Origin: Choricystis sp. odSpoLacu1
Taxonomy: Eukaryota; Chlorophyta; Trebouxiophyceae
DNA: 64,000 bases
Assembly: GCA_958009055.1 (NCBI GenBank)
Contig: OY253661.1
Span: 496,001 to 560,000 of the forward strand
Direction: 5' to 3'
In this document: one piece after another, positions 21,237 to 31,353 of the stretch
Numbering within the stretch: position 1 is the first letter of the stretch
Layout: each line of letters opens with the position of its first letter
Position numbers and translations under genes: made by a program
The notes under the pieces: generated by a model
What the model was told of the DNA's origin: nothing
What the model saw: only the letters and a program-made list of their open reading frames with translations
Database searches by the model: none

Positions 21237-23561
21237 TCACTCGCCACCCTCCTCCCCACCCTCCTCCGCCTTCTTCGCCGCGTACGCCTCCATCTCCCGC
21301 TTGTACCGCTCCGTGTCGGCGGCGGCCGTGGCTTCGTAGGGGGCCCGTCCCGCGGGGTCGAGCGCTTTCCAGGCTTCGCCCACCGCTTTGGCGATGTCCC
21401 CAAACGACACCCCTTCCGGCAACCCCCCCTTAATCTCCTCCCGCTTGGACGTCGAGAACGCCATGAACGCGGACAACGCCTTCTTGGGCGCGTTCTCGTC
21501 CTTCTTGGCCCGCTTCTTGGGCGGGGTGGCACCCGTGGGGGCGGCTTTGGCTTTCTTCTTTTGGGTCGGCGGTTTTTCGGCCGCGGGCGCGTCGTCGTCA
21601 CCCTCGCTGCCCGAGTCGTCGCCATCCGACGACTCGTCTCCCGACCCCGCCGCAAAGTCGGCGTCCGACTCGTCATCGTCGTCGCCATCCTCGCCCGCGT
21701 CCAGGCGGGCGAGACCCGCGTCGGGGGCGGCGCCGCGGTCGCCGCGGTCGCCACCCCCGCCTCCCGCCCCCGCGGCCGCGTCCCTGAGGTTGTCGATCAC
21801 AATGTGGCGGGACTGGAGAAACGCAAACAGGTTGGACCACTCCGAGCGCGCGATGCCGCGGAACACGAGCTCGGTGGGGGAGGTGCCGTCGGGGCCGCCC
21901 CCCGTGCGCGCGCGCACGGCGAGGTCGAACGTTTTTTGAGACGCGGACAGAACACCACCACCCCGCCTCACAAACTCGATGGAGGCGACATTGTCGTAGG
22001 CGACGAGGGTGGGCGGCTTGGGCGCGTAGAAGAGGGCGCGGTCGAGGGGGAAGAGGTAGCCGTCGTCAGATTTGAGGGACGCCCGCACCCCGCACGCCTC
22101 GCCGCCATCCGCCCGGAAGGCGCCCGGCTTGGCGATCTTGGTGCCCGCCAACCCGCGCAACGCCTTGGTGAACACGTCGGCGGGGGACCCGGTCAGAGTC
22201 GGGGGCAGGCGGCCGCCACAGGCGTCGTTTTTGGCGGCCAGGACGTCGGGCGGCAGATCAATCTTGACTTCCTCCTCCTCCCCATCCTCTGGAAACTGCA
22301 GCAACAGAAAGGGGTACGTGGCCGCCCCCTTGCGCAGGGGGGGGTCCAGCTGGACGGCCACCAGGGTGGAGGGGGCGTGGGGGCGGGGGAGGAGGAGGGC
22401 GCGCGCGATGGACGCGTAGGGGACGCGGTACGACGCGGCGCTGCCGGTGAGCTTGGCGTGGCCACTGAACAAGTCCACGTCAAACCTGCCACGCGGCGCC
22501 AGGACGGCCACCTGGTCGAAGGTGCAGGCGGGGGTGCCGCCCGCGCCCACGGCCGCGGCGGAGCGCGCGCGGGCGGCGGCGGCCAGCGCGGCGGCCGGGG
22601 CGGCGGTCTCCGCGCCGCCGTCGACCCCCACGAGCCCCCCCACCGTCGCGGCGCGGGGGACGGCAAACGTGACGCCCACCAGGGCGTCGTCCCGGCCGCC
22701 GGTGGCGCCGCCGGGGGCGCCGCCACCGCCGTCGTCGTCGGGGGCGAGTTCGAGGGCGACGTCGTCGCGGGCGGCGGTGACTGACGTGACGTCCGCGAGC
22801 GGCACGCGGAACGAGATGCCGCCCGCGCCATCAGTGAACACCACGTCCCCGCCCTCCAGGGCCAGGGACCCCCAGTTGGCGCCCGTCACGGCCGCGTCCC
22901 CCGCGTCGGTGATGGGGACGCCCCAGGCGGCGGCGGCGGTGGTGACCGCGGAGCGTGCGGTGGAGGAGAGGCCCAAAAACTGGGGCCCAGCGGGCGGGGG
23001 GGCCGCCCCCGCGTCCGTGGGCTGGGTGCGCCCGATGGCCAGGCAGGCGCCGCGGGGGGTGGTGGTCCAGGTGAGGGAGGCGACGTCTGTGTGGGTGGGT
23101 GTGGGTGGGTGACGAAGAAAAAGGGAGCAACCCCCCCCCCCGCTCTCTCCCTTCCACACTCACCTTTGGCCGCCACCTCCACCGACGCGCCGCCGCCCGC
23201 CTTGCGCCAGACGACGCCCGTGTCGGCCAGGCGCAGCGTGCCTTCGGCCTGTGGTGTGTGGGTGGGTGGGTTGGGGGGAAAGGTGTGTTGAGTGCGATGG
23301 GGCGCTCTTTTCCCTCCGTGTCCCACGACGGACCCCGTCAATGTGGGCTGCCACATGCACGCGTTGCAGAGGCTGGCGTGGTGGCGCGTGCGCGGCGTGC
23401 GCGGGCGGCGAACGTCGTCGGCGACCGCGCCGATTGAAACGAAAAACGGTGCGCTGCACATCGCGCCCTCTGGCTCCCACCCCACACACACGCCACACGC
23501 GCACCTGGCCTGTGCGGCCAGCCAGTCGCACGTTGGGCAGTTCGACGGCGGGGGCCGTCAT
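21237..23561 (-). CDS. SSRP1: FACT complex subunit SSRP1
   Basis: Exons 23505..23561, 23164..23248 and 21237..23086 give 663 residues. N-terminal POB3-like PH region: VRLAGRTGQ, then GTLRLADTGVVWRKAGGG. Middle domains include FDVDLFSGHAKLTG, SYRVPYASIARALLLP and a second PH domain with KSDDGYLFPLDRALFY and ASIEFVRRGGG. A long acidic segment follows (DDDESDADFAAGSGDESSDG), then a basic stretch and one HMG box (PKKALSAFMAFSTSKREEIK ... FGDIAKAVGEAWKAL), the plant/animal SSRP1 layout rather than yeast Pob3. With SPT16 it forms FACT, which reorganises nucleosomes during transcription and replication. It is divergent from the SIP aquaporin gene. Confidence 0.95.
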
Positions 23562-23996
23562 CGCAGTGAGAAGGAGAGAGGCGCACAGAAAAAAAAAAAG
23601 AGAAAAAAAAAAAATCGCGAAACAGTGAAATCATTCGCTTTGAAAAACCGTTTTCTGGAGGTAAGCGTTTTTTTGTTTCGCGCCCGCAGCGCTCTCGCCC
23701 ACCGGCCGGACACCAGCCGACACACACGCTCTGCGTGAGTGCGTGTGCGACGGTGGGGGAGGGGGTGCCGCGCAAAACATCGCTGCTTTTTTTCCATGCG
23801 CGCGCGCGCTGAACCCCCAATCCACCCGCCAACCCGCCCAAACATGGCAACGCAGCCGCTGCACCCGCCGCGCGCCCCGCGCCCCGGCCGCAGCGCGCGA
23901 CGTGGGGCAAGCGCGCGCCGCGCGGCGGCAGGGAGAGAAACAACCAACTCTCTCCTCCCTCTCCTCCAGCCACACCATCAAACCACAACACACACC
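23562..23996. promoter_or_regulatory. Divergent promoter region, SSRP1 / SIP aquaporin
   Basis: 435 bp. A pure A/G stretch (23588-23615) lies next to the SSRP1 start. An in-frame upstream Met exists at 23844 for the aquaporin, but the CACACC-ATG context at 23997 fits the other genes better. Confidence 0.5.
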
Positions 23997-24788
23997 ATGG
24001 CCGTCACCCGCGCCGGCCGCCGCCCCGCCTCCCCCGCCGCCGCCGCGGTCGGCGACGCCGCGACCACCGCGCTCTTTGTTCTATTTTCTTCGATGTGGGG
24101 GGAGGCGACCGCCCGCCTCGCCCCCGCGGCCGGCGTGTCCGCCTTTGTGGCGGGCTTGCTCGTGCTGGCGGGCGGCCTGGCCGTGTTTGACCCCGTCGCC
24201 CGCGCGGTGGGCGCCGCTGCGGCGGGCGCCCCCGCCCTCTGGAACCCGGCCCACACCCTCGCACTCACCATCGCGGGGCGCGGCCCCTCGCTCCGGGCCG
24301 CCGCCCTGCGTGCGGGCGCCCAGGTCGCGGGCGGCGTGTCGGCCGCGCTGGCGGCCGCCGCGCTGCTGCCGGCGCACGCGCTGCCCTCGCCCGCCGTCCC
24401 GGGCGCCCTGAAAACCGCCTTCCTGGCCGAACTCGGCCTCGGCGCCGTCCTGGCCCTGGCCGTCATCGTCACGTCCACCTCCAAATCGCGCCTGACGGCG
24501 GTGGGGGTGCCTCTCGGCCTGACCGTGCTGTTGACCGTGATCGGCGCCGAGTTTGCGTCCCACGCGCCCGCCTTCAACCCTGCCGTCGCGGCCGCCTGGT
24601 CGTGGCGCGCCCTGCCCGACCTGGCCCGCCACGCGGCCGCCTACTGGGCCGCGCCCCTCGCCGGCGGTGCTATTGCTGGCGTTGTCTGGCGCATCCTGGA
24701 CGAAGACGACGGCCGCTCGCGCAAGGGGCGGTCCGCGGGCAAGGCGCGCGCGTCGAGGGCGGCCAGCCAGCGGGTGAAGAGGGCGTGA
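23997..24788 (+). CDS. Aquaporin-like channel, SIP-type MIP protein
   Basis: Intronless, 263 residues, six hydrophobic segments. The two NPA boxes that form the pore are present: LWNPAHT (Asn83) and AFNPAVAAAW (Asn194). Spacing and inverted symmetry match the MIP fold. The N-terminus is short and the first loop unusual, and the overall divergence with a basic C-terminal tail (GRSRKGRSAGKARASR) resembles small basic intrinsic proteins, which plants keep in the ER memb rane. Water or small-solute transport is inferred from the family; the selectivity-filter residues cannot be set without an alignment. TIP or bacterial AqpZ-like origin is the alternative. Confidence 0.8.
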   Translation: MAVTRAGRRPASPAAAAVGDAATTALFVLFSSMWGEATARLAPAAGVSAFVAGLLVLAGGLAVFDPVARAVGAAAAGAPALWNPAHTLALTIAGRGPSLRAAALRAGAQVAGGVSAALAAAALLPAHALPSPAVPGALKTAFLAELGLGAVLALAVIVTSTSKSRLTAVGVPLGLTVLLTVIGAEFASHAPAFNPAVAAAWSWRALPDLARHAAAYWAAPLAGGAIAGVVWRILDEDDGRSRKGRSAGKARASRAASQRVKRA

Positions 24789-25006
24789 ATGTTGGACTTG
24801 ATTGGAAATGAACGAAGGTGGAAAGATATGTTTTTTTTTTTTTAGTGTGTGTCGACTCACGCGCCGACCACCCAAAAAAAATGTCACCACGTTTTCTTGA
24901 AATCGTTGTTTGCATGATGACAAAGAACACCACCACACTCTGAAAAGCCCTCTCCCTCCCGCGCACGCGATCGAATAAACCTCTTTTGTTCCACCTTTTC
25001 CTCTCT

Positions 25007-26671
25007 TCACTTGAACACCTTGACCTCCACGTTCTCGAGCCCATCCACCTTCTCCGCCTCCTCCAGCATCAGCCCCACCCGCTCCCGCACCTTAGGGTCG
25101 GCCGAGTCCACCTTCTCCCAGTTGTACAGGTCCAGGTCGTAGCATTCATCCTTCATTTGGGGGGGGATGTCCTGGCCGCGGAAGATCCACACGCCGCGAA
25201 TCGGGAACTCGCCCTTTTCGTTTTTGAGGATGCACATGACGCCGAACGCGTACTTGCGGGCGTAGTCGATGCGCTGCAGGAAGCCGCCGACCTGTGCGGA
25301 GGGTGTGGGGTGAGGTGGGGGTGCGGGAAAAAAAGGGGTGAGATTCGGTTGAGAAAACCACAATAAACGTTCGCTTTACCCTCCCATCCTTCTCTTACCT
25401 TGTTCATGACCACATAGTTGACCGTGTTCTCATCGGTGTACTTGTAGTCGCAGAACCACAGGGAGAAGCCCTCCGGGTCGAACCCGACAAAGTGCTCCTG
25501 CGTCGGCGAGTTGGGGATGTCGGCGCCCGCCCACAGCCCCGCCACGCACACCTCCCTGAACTTGGCGGCGGGCGTGTTGGAGTAGAGCCGCTTCCAGGAG
25601 TCGAGCGCCATCTTGGAGGGGGGCAGCAGGTCGAGCGGGTTTTTGGGTTTGGGGGCTTCCGCGGCCGCGTCGTAGACAGCAGCCTTGTCGGCCAACGGCA
25701 CGTCGCCCAGGACGGCGGCAAAGTGGGGCTGGTGCACGCACGTGTCAAACCAGCGCGTGACATTGGGAATCGTCTTGCGGTACGCCGCGTCAAACAGCTT
25801 GGTGAAGCCCAGGAACACGTTGGCACAGGCCACGATGTCGGCCAGGGTGACGGCGTCGCCGACGAGGTAGGTGCGGGTGGACAGGTGGGCGTCGAGAATG
25901 GCGAGCGATTTCTTGAGCGCCTCTTTCGCGGCCGCCTCCTTCTCCGCCGAGTGCGGCCAGATGCCCGCAATCGGCAGGTACCACGACAGCAGGGGGGCAT
26001 CGATCTCGCCCGTCGTGAAGTCGACCCACTGGTCGACGTGCGCCGCGTCGATCGGGGTCGCGCCGAGCAGCGCGGCGCCCGCGGGCGACGCGCGCGCGAC
26101 GTAGCGCGCGATCGCGTTGGACTCCCACACGCCGCCTTCCGGGGTTTCGAGGGTGGGCACCTGAGAGGGGGGAGGGGAGGGAGGAGTGAGCACGAGAGGC
26201 GCAGGAGGGAGGGCGGATTGGGCAGCGTTGTTGTTTCCCGCGCGCCAGGGTGCTTCCTTTGTTTCTGCGGGCGTTCCCGCGACGTTTCTCGCGCCTCCTG
26301 TTTAGCGACCGGTGCCACGCCGGGTCCAGGACGCTGTGACGACGCGCCCACGCGGGCCAGGGGAGCAGATGGGGCTGGCGGCGGGCGGGCAGTGCGCACA
26401 GACGGCGGCCGCCAATCGCGAACAAAAAAAACAGCACGCAAACGCAGCCGTCTCCCCTCCTACACGGCGGCCACAAACACTCACTGCCTCTCTCCCTTGC
26501 TCTCACCTTGCCGTTGGGGTTGAGCTTCAGGAAGGCGGGCGTCTTGTTGTCGACGCCCATCTGGAAGCGCGGCACGTCAATCGCGACGCCCGCATACTTG
26601 CCGGCAATGAGGGCTTTGTTCGCGTTTTTGTTGCCTGGGTAGGTGTGCAGCTTGAGCTTAGCGGGCGCCAT
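25007..26671 (-). CDS. Translation elongation factor 1B gamma subunit
   Basis: Three exons (26507..26671, 25399..26160, 25007..25291), phase 0 throughout, 403 residues. Residues 1-215 form a glutathione-transferase-like domain (KLHTYPGNKNANKALIAG, VPTLETPEGGVWESNAIARY, YLVGDAVTLADIVACANVF). A short Lys/Pro linker leads to the conserved EF1G C-terminal domain: PLDLLPPSKMALDSWKRLYS, FDPEGFSLWFCDYKY, YAFGVMCILKNEKG, GVWIFRGQDIPP and LYNWEKVD. It scaffolds the eEF1B nucleotide-exchange complex that recharges eEF1A with GTP. It starts 112 bp from the divergent glucosidase II beta gene, the tightest shared promoter in the window. Intron 2 of the coding region lies late (codon ~309), unlike most introns here. 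Confidence 0.97.
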
Positions 26672-26783
26672 GGTTTGTTGTGGGGGGGGGAGGGGAAGGT
26701 CGCGGCGGCGGCGGGGCAGAAGCAACCAGAAAAGTCGAGCGAAGTGTGGAAGCAGAAGAACACTCTCGTCGAACAACACTCCG

Positions 26784-28384
26784 ATGGACGCCCGCGCCCC
26801 GCTCCTGCTGCTGCTGCTGGCCGCGGCCGGCGCTGCGGCCGCCGTGTCAGCTTCTCTCCCCGTTCTGCCGCGTGGCGTGCCTCCAACTTCTGCGGCACTG
26901 TACGCGGGGCCCACCTTTTCGTGCGCCGACGGCACCGGCGTGCGCGGCGCGCCGGTGGCCATCGTCAACGACGACTACTGCGACTGCGCGGACGGTAGCG
27001 ATGAGCCAGGTGAGTGTGGAGTGTGTTGATTGTGGAGGCGCGTGGGGAGGCGGTCAAACAGGGGGGTCCGATCAGAGCACGCCCCCATTGGAAACGATCG
27101 CTTCCCTCCCACCCACCCACAGGCACGTCCGCCTGCCCCGTCGGCCGCTTCTACTGCGCCAACAGGGGGCACCGCCCCCTCACCCTGAACGCGTCGTCCG
27201 TGGACGACGGCGTGTGCGACTGCTGCGACGGCAGCGACGAACCCGCGGGTGCCTGCCGCGACACGTGCGCCGCCTCCGGGGCGGCCGCCCTGGCGGCCGC
27301 GGAGGCGAGGCTGGAAGCCGTGCGCGCCGGCCGCGCCGCCCGGGCCAAGGCGGTGGCCAAGGCGAGGCGGGAGAGGGCGGCGTGGGCGCGCGCGGTCGCG
27401 AGAGCGGACGCTGAAGTTGCGGCCACCCAGGCGGCTGTCGACGCCGCCAGGCCCGCCAAGGAGGCGGCCGACGCGGAGGAGGAGGCGGAGCGGAAAACGA
27501 GGGAGAAGGAGGAGGGGGGCAAGGAGGAGGGGAAAGAGGAGAGGAAGGAGGAGGCGGCGCCAGAGCAGGACGCGCCGCCTCCGCCACCCACCGACGACGC
27601 CGACGACCCGGAAGCCGCGGGCCGCCGCATCGCGGCCCAGTGGACACACGACAAGGACGCCGCCTTGGGCGACGAAGACCCGGTGGAGGCGGCGGCCGCC
27701 GACGCGGCCGCGAGCGCCGCCGGCGCGGCCGCGGCCGCCGACGTGGCGTCCCACACCCTCACCGCCCGCCTGCTGGCCTGGGTGAGGCGGGGGCTGGCGG
27801 CGGCCAAGCCGCATGCCCCTGAGTCCCCGCGCGACGCGGCGAGGCGGGTGTACGCAGAGGCAGAGGCGGCAGCGTCCGCAGCCCGCGACGCGCGCGAAGC
27901 CGCGGCCTCCCGCGCCTCGGCCGACTTGGGCCCCGCCGCGGCCTTCCTCCCCCTGCACGGCGCCTGCATCTCCGCCACCGTGGACAAGTACACGTACCGC
28001 GTGTGCCCCTTTGACCGGTCAGAGCAGGAGGATGGGAGCGGGGGGCACCCCGTGTCGCTGGGCGCGTGGGCGGGGTGGGGGACAGCCTCGGACGCCTCGG
28101 ACGACGCCCCCCCGCCCGGCGACGGCGCCCTGCCGCCCACCGCTTACACCACCATGCGCTTCGCGGATGGCGCCCACTGCTGGAACGGGCCGCCGAGGTC
28201 GCTGACAGTCAGCGTTGTGTGTGGGGCAAAGGATGAACTCACCGGCGTCGCCGAACCCTCGCGCTGCGAGTATGTGGCCACCCTGGCCACACCCGCCGCG
28301 TGCGGGGAGACTGAGGAGGAGGCGGCCGCGGCCGAGGTGGAGGCCACGCGCGCGGTGGTGGCGGGCGCGCACGACGAGTTGTGA
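26784..28384 (+). CDS. Glucosidase II beta subunit (PRKCSH-like), ER lumen
   Basis: Exons 26784..27009 and 27123..28384 encode 495 residues. A signal peptide (MDARAPLLLLLLAAAGAAAA) leads to two LDL-receptor-A-like cysteine modules with Asp/Glu calcium sites (YCDCADGSDEPG and VCDCCDGSDEPAG). A long Ala/Glu-rich coiled coil follows, then an MRH mannose-binding domain (DKYTYRVCPFDRSEQ, MRFADGAHCWNGPPRSLTVS, RCEYVATLATPAAC). The protein ends in HDEL, a clear ER-retention signal. It keeps the catalytic alpha subunit in the ER and helps it trim glucose from N-glycans for calnexin-cycle quality control. It converges on ERH (147 bp between stops). Confidence 0.95.
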
Positions 28385-28531
28385 TGAAAAAGAGTAAACG
28401 ATATTTTAGAGACTCACTCTCGCCGCAAAGACGTTTGTTTTTGTTTGTTTGTTTCACACGCTCTCAAAAAACACGCGCGGGGGGGGAGAGGGCGTGTGGA
28501 TCCCACAACTTTCCTCTCTAACCAACCCAAC

Positions 28532-29201
28532 TCACCGCCCGCCCGGCCGCCCGGCCGCCGCGCGCTGCAGCCGGGTCAGCGTCTGCGCTTTCAACCACTC
28601 CTTGTCGTAGGGCACGTAGGCCTGCAGCTTGCCGTCGAACACGAGGGCGCCAACCTGGGTCTGGTGTGTGTGTGGGAGGGAACAAGGGAGCGTGTGTCAA
28701 AAAAGGATGCCCCCACCCCTCCCTGCCCTCTCTCCCTGCCCCACCCACACACACACACAACCCACCATCTTGTCCAGCCACGCGTGCAGCTCCTGCGCCG
28801 AGTACGAGATGTGGACCCTGTCCCGGTGCTTGGCTTTCAACGACTCCTCAAACAGGCCGATCGCGCCCTCCGCCGCAGCCGCGACGGAGGGGTAGTCGGA
28901 GAAGGTGCGGGAGGCGGGCGACTTGCCGGGCTGGAGGAGGAGGATGGTGTGTGCCTGGGGAGGAGGAAAGAGGCGGGGATGCGTTGTGTTGGTGACTGGC
29001 AGCCCTGCAGCGTTGCACGCCCGTCGTCGTCTTGCCCTTAACACACTCGGCCAGTGCGGCGTGCGTACAGCGCCAAGCAAGCGCGCGTGCGGGGAACGGT
29101 GGGAATGGAGCGTCCGTGAAAAAAAAAGGCGCTGCCCCTGTGTTTCACGTTGCCTCAGACCCAGCCCGCCGGGCAGCCAGAAAGAAGAGCATGCGCACCA
29201 T
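28532..29201 (-). CDS. ERH: Enhancer of rudimentary homolog
   Basis: Proposed exons 29199..29201, 28766..28954 and 28532..28660 give 106 residues, close to the 104 of the family. The first coding exon would be the ATG alone, with the donor GTGCGC directly after it. The protein reads MAHTILLLQPGKSPASRTFS ... ISYSAQELHAWLDKM, then LVFDGKLQAYVPYDKEWL, which aligns with ERH along its whole length. ERH is a small, highly conserved dimeric nuclear protein linked to splicing, mRNA decay and transcription. The single-codon first exon rests on the family N-terminus and splice consensus. It is divergent from ArgC with 154 bp between start codons. Confidence 0.9.
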
Positions 29202-29355
29202 CTCGGCGACGGTAGGACGACGGAGGACGCGCGGGGAGAGTGGCCAAAACTCTTTGTTTTTTTTTTTTCGTGTGTGTTTCGCCAATGGTCGCTCGACATA
29301 AAAGACCCCCTTTTTTCTCCTCCTGCCGCAGCAAAACTACGCCCTTCCACAACCA

Positions 29356-30698
29356 ATGCGCACCACGGCGCCCGCACCCTGTGCGCGCCCACCCGCTAGG
29401 GCGGTCGCTGCGGCGGCCGTGCCGACAGGCCAGGTGAGAGAGAGGAGGAGGGCGAAACGCCGGTTTTTCCGGCTGCAGGGGGCGGGCGCGCCACTGTCAC
29501 ACGCCCTGGCCGCCGCCGCTCGACACGGACTGACCATGTGATCGCAGCATACAGTGGGTGGTGGATGAGTGACGCGCGCGTGTGGGGACACGGGGCGAGG
29601 GCACGTTTTCGTTTTTAACCTAAAAACCCTCTCCTCCAGCTCATCACCCCCGCCCGCGTCGCCGTGCTCGGCGCGTCCGGCTACACAGGCGAGGAAGTCG
29701 TCCGCCTGGCCGCCACCCACCCCGGCCTGGAGCTGGCAGCGCTGACGGGCGACTCGCATGCGGGGAAGCCGTTTTCGGATGTCTACCCCCACCTCGCCCT
29801 CGCCCACGCCGCCCTTCCCCCCCTCGTCAAGATTGACGACGTCGACTGGTCCACCGTGGATGCCGCCTTCTGCTGCCTGCCGCACGCGACCACGCAGAAA
29901 GTGATTGCGGCGCTGCCACGGAGCATCAAGGTTGTCGACCTGTCTGCCGATTTTCGCCTCACAGACACCGCCCTCTACGAACAGTGGTACGGCACCCCGC
30001 ACGCCGCCCCCGACCTGCAGAAGGAGGCGGTGTATGGCTTGACCGAGTTTGCGAGGGAGGATGTGGCGGCCGCGCGGCTGGTGGCGAATCCGGGGTGCTA
30101 CCCCACCTGCGTCCAGCTGGCCCTGATCCCTCTCCTCACCGCCGGCCTCATCTCCCCCGACGGCATCACCATCGACGCCAAGTCGGGCGTGTCGGGTGCC
30201 GGGCGGTCGGCCAAGCTGGGCCTGCTATACACAGAGGTCGCGGAAGGGGTGCACGCGTACTCAGTCGGCGCGCACCGCCACGCTCCGGAAATCGAGCAGG
30301 GCCTCGCCGCCGCGGCCGGCGCCGCCCCCGGCTCCGTCGTCGTCTCCTTCACGCCCCACCTGATGCCCATGGCGAGGGGCATGCTGGCGACGAGCTACGT
30401 GCGGTTGAGGGGGGGCGCGACCGCGGACGCGCTGAGGAAAGAGCTGTCGTACAGGTTTGCCGACGAACCCTTCGTCCACGTCCTGCCCGAGGGCGGCACC
30501 CCCCACACCCGCCACGTGCGTGGCTCCAACCACGCAGTGATTGGCGTCTTCCCTGATCGACTGGAGGGGCGCGCCATCGTGATCTCGGTCATTGACAACC
30601 TGGTCAAAGGGGCGAGTGGGCAGGCCATCCAAAACCTGAACGTGATGCTGGGGTGGCCGGAGACGCTGGGGCTGGAGCAGGCGCCCATGTTTCCGTGA
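29356..30698 (+). CDS. ARGC: N-acetyl-gamma-glutamyl-phosphate reductase, plastid precursor
   Basis: Exons 29356..29433 and 29640..30698 give 378 residues. A transit-like leader (MRTTAPAPCARPPARAVAAA) precedes the NAD(P)-binding Rossmann start VAVLGASGYTGEEVVRL. The catalytic cysteine is in VANPGCYPTCVQLAL. The substrate region KSGVSGAGRSAK and the His in SVGAHRHAPEIEQG follow, then FTPHLMPMARGMLAT. It reduces N-acetylglutamyl phosphate to the semialdehyde, the third step of arginine synthesis, in the plastid. A TATA-like ATAAAAGA near 29298 sits about 55 bp before the start codon, one of few such boxes visible here. Confidence 0.97.
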
Positions 30699-30961
30699 TG
30701 TGGTGGTGGGTGGGGGTGGGGTGTTTCCTTTTTGTGTATTCCGATCGATCTTTTTTCCTCGTTTTGTTTTCTTCGCCCCGCACACGCTCTAGCATCAGGG
30801 AAGTGGGCTCACAGCACCACCATCAGACTCAAGACAACAAACCAAAAAGAAAAACATCACTCGCTCCCACTCCACACGCCCTCCTTTCCCTTCTCCTTGT
30901 CTTCCGCCTCGTTCGCTTCGCCTCCACTCTCCTCCTCCGCCTCCTCCTCCAGAACGTCTTG
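30699..30961. other. Region between ArgC and the candidate micro-gene
   Basis: Pyrimidine-rich DNA, CT-rich after 30850 and ending CTCCTCCAG. On the minus strand it reads as an acidic open segment, but without a start or splice sites. It looks like a 3' UTR plus leader or intron tail. Confidence 0.4.
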
Positions 30962-31353
30962 ATGACGTCGCACTTGCGGGCACCGCTGGCCACCGCAGCG
31001 ACGCCCGTCATCTTCTCTCGTCGAGCGGGGATTTTCCTACTTTCATCAAAAATGGTGCGTCCACCCGCCCGCCCACACGCCGACAGCTTTGCATGAGCCA
31101 CCATCCCAGCCTGTGTGGGGGTGACAGGGAGCGCGTCGCCGGGGGCGCGTGGCAAATGCGCGCACCAAAAACCAGTGCCGCGCGAGTCGGCCAGCCACTG
31201 TGTCGGCGCGCGTGCACGCTCCCCACGCCCTCTGCGCCTCCCGCACCCTGTCGGCGCCTTCTCTCACCGCCTCTCCGTTCTTCCTCTCAGACCCGCCCCG
31301 ACACCCTGCACACACACCCCGACCCCGGGGGGGCGGCCGCGGTCGAATTGTAG
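30962..31353 (+). CDS. Candidate two-exon micro-gene, 51 residues, unknown
   Basis: Exon 1 (30962..31054) starts MTSHLRAPLATAATPVIF and ends ATG before the donor GTGCGT. A 236-bp intron ends in a strong pyrimidine tract plus CAG, and exon 2 (31291..31353) in phase 0 ends PGGAAAVEL and a stop. The N-terminus (Arg/Ala/Ser, no acids) is presequence-like. Splice sites fit the local rules, and the gap between ArgC and the OTU gene is otherwise unusually long. Against it: no recognised family, and exon 2 overlaps the last codons of the OTU gene antisense. This is a proposal, not a firm call. Confidence 0.3.

Noticed and set aside
30860..31050. Minus-strand acidic open segment (Glu/Asp/Lys-rich)
   Set aside because: No start codon, no clear splice sites and no family; it is the complement of a pyrimidine-rich leader or intron tail.
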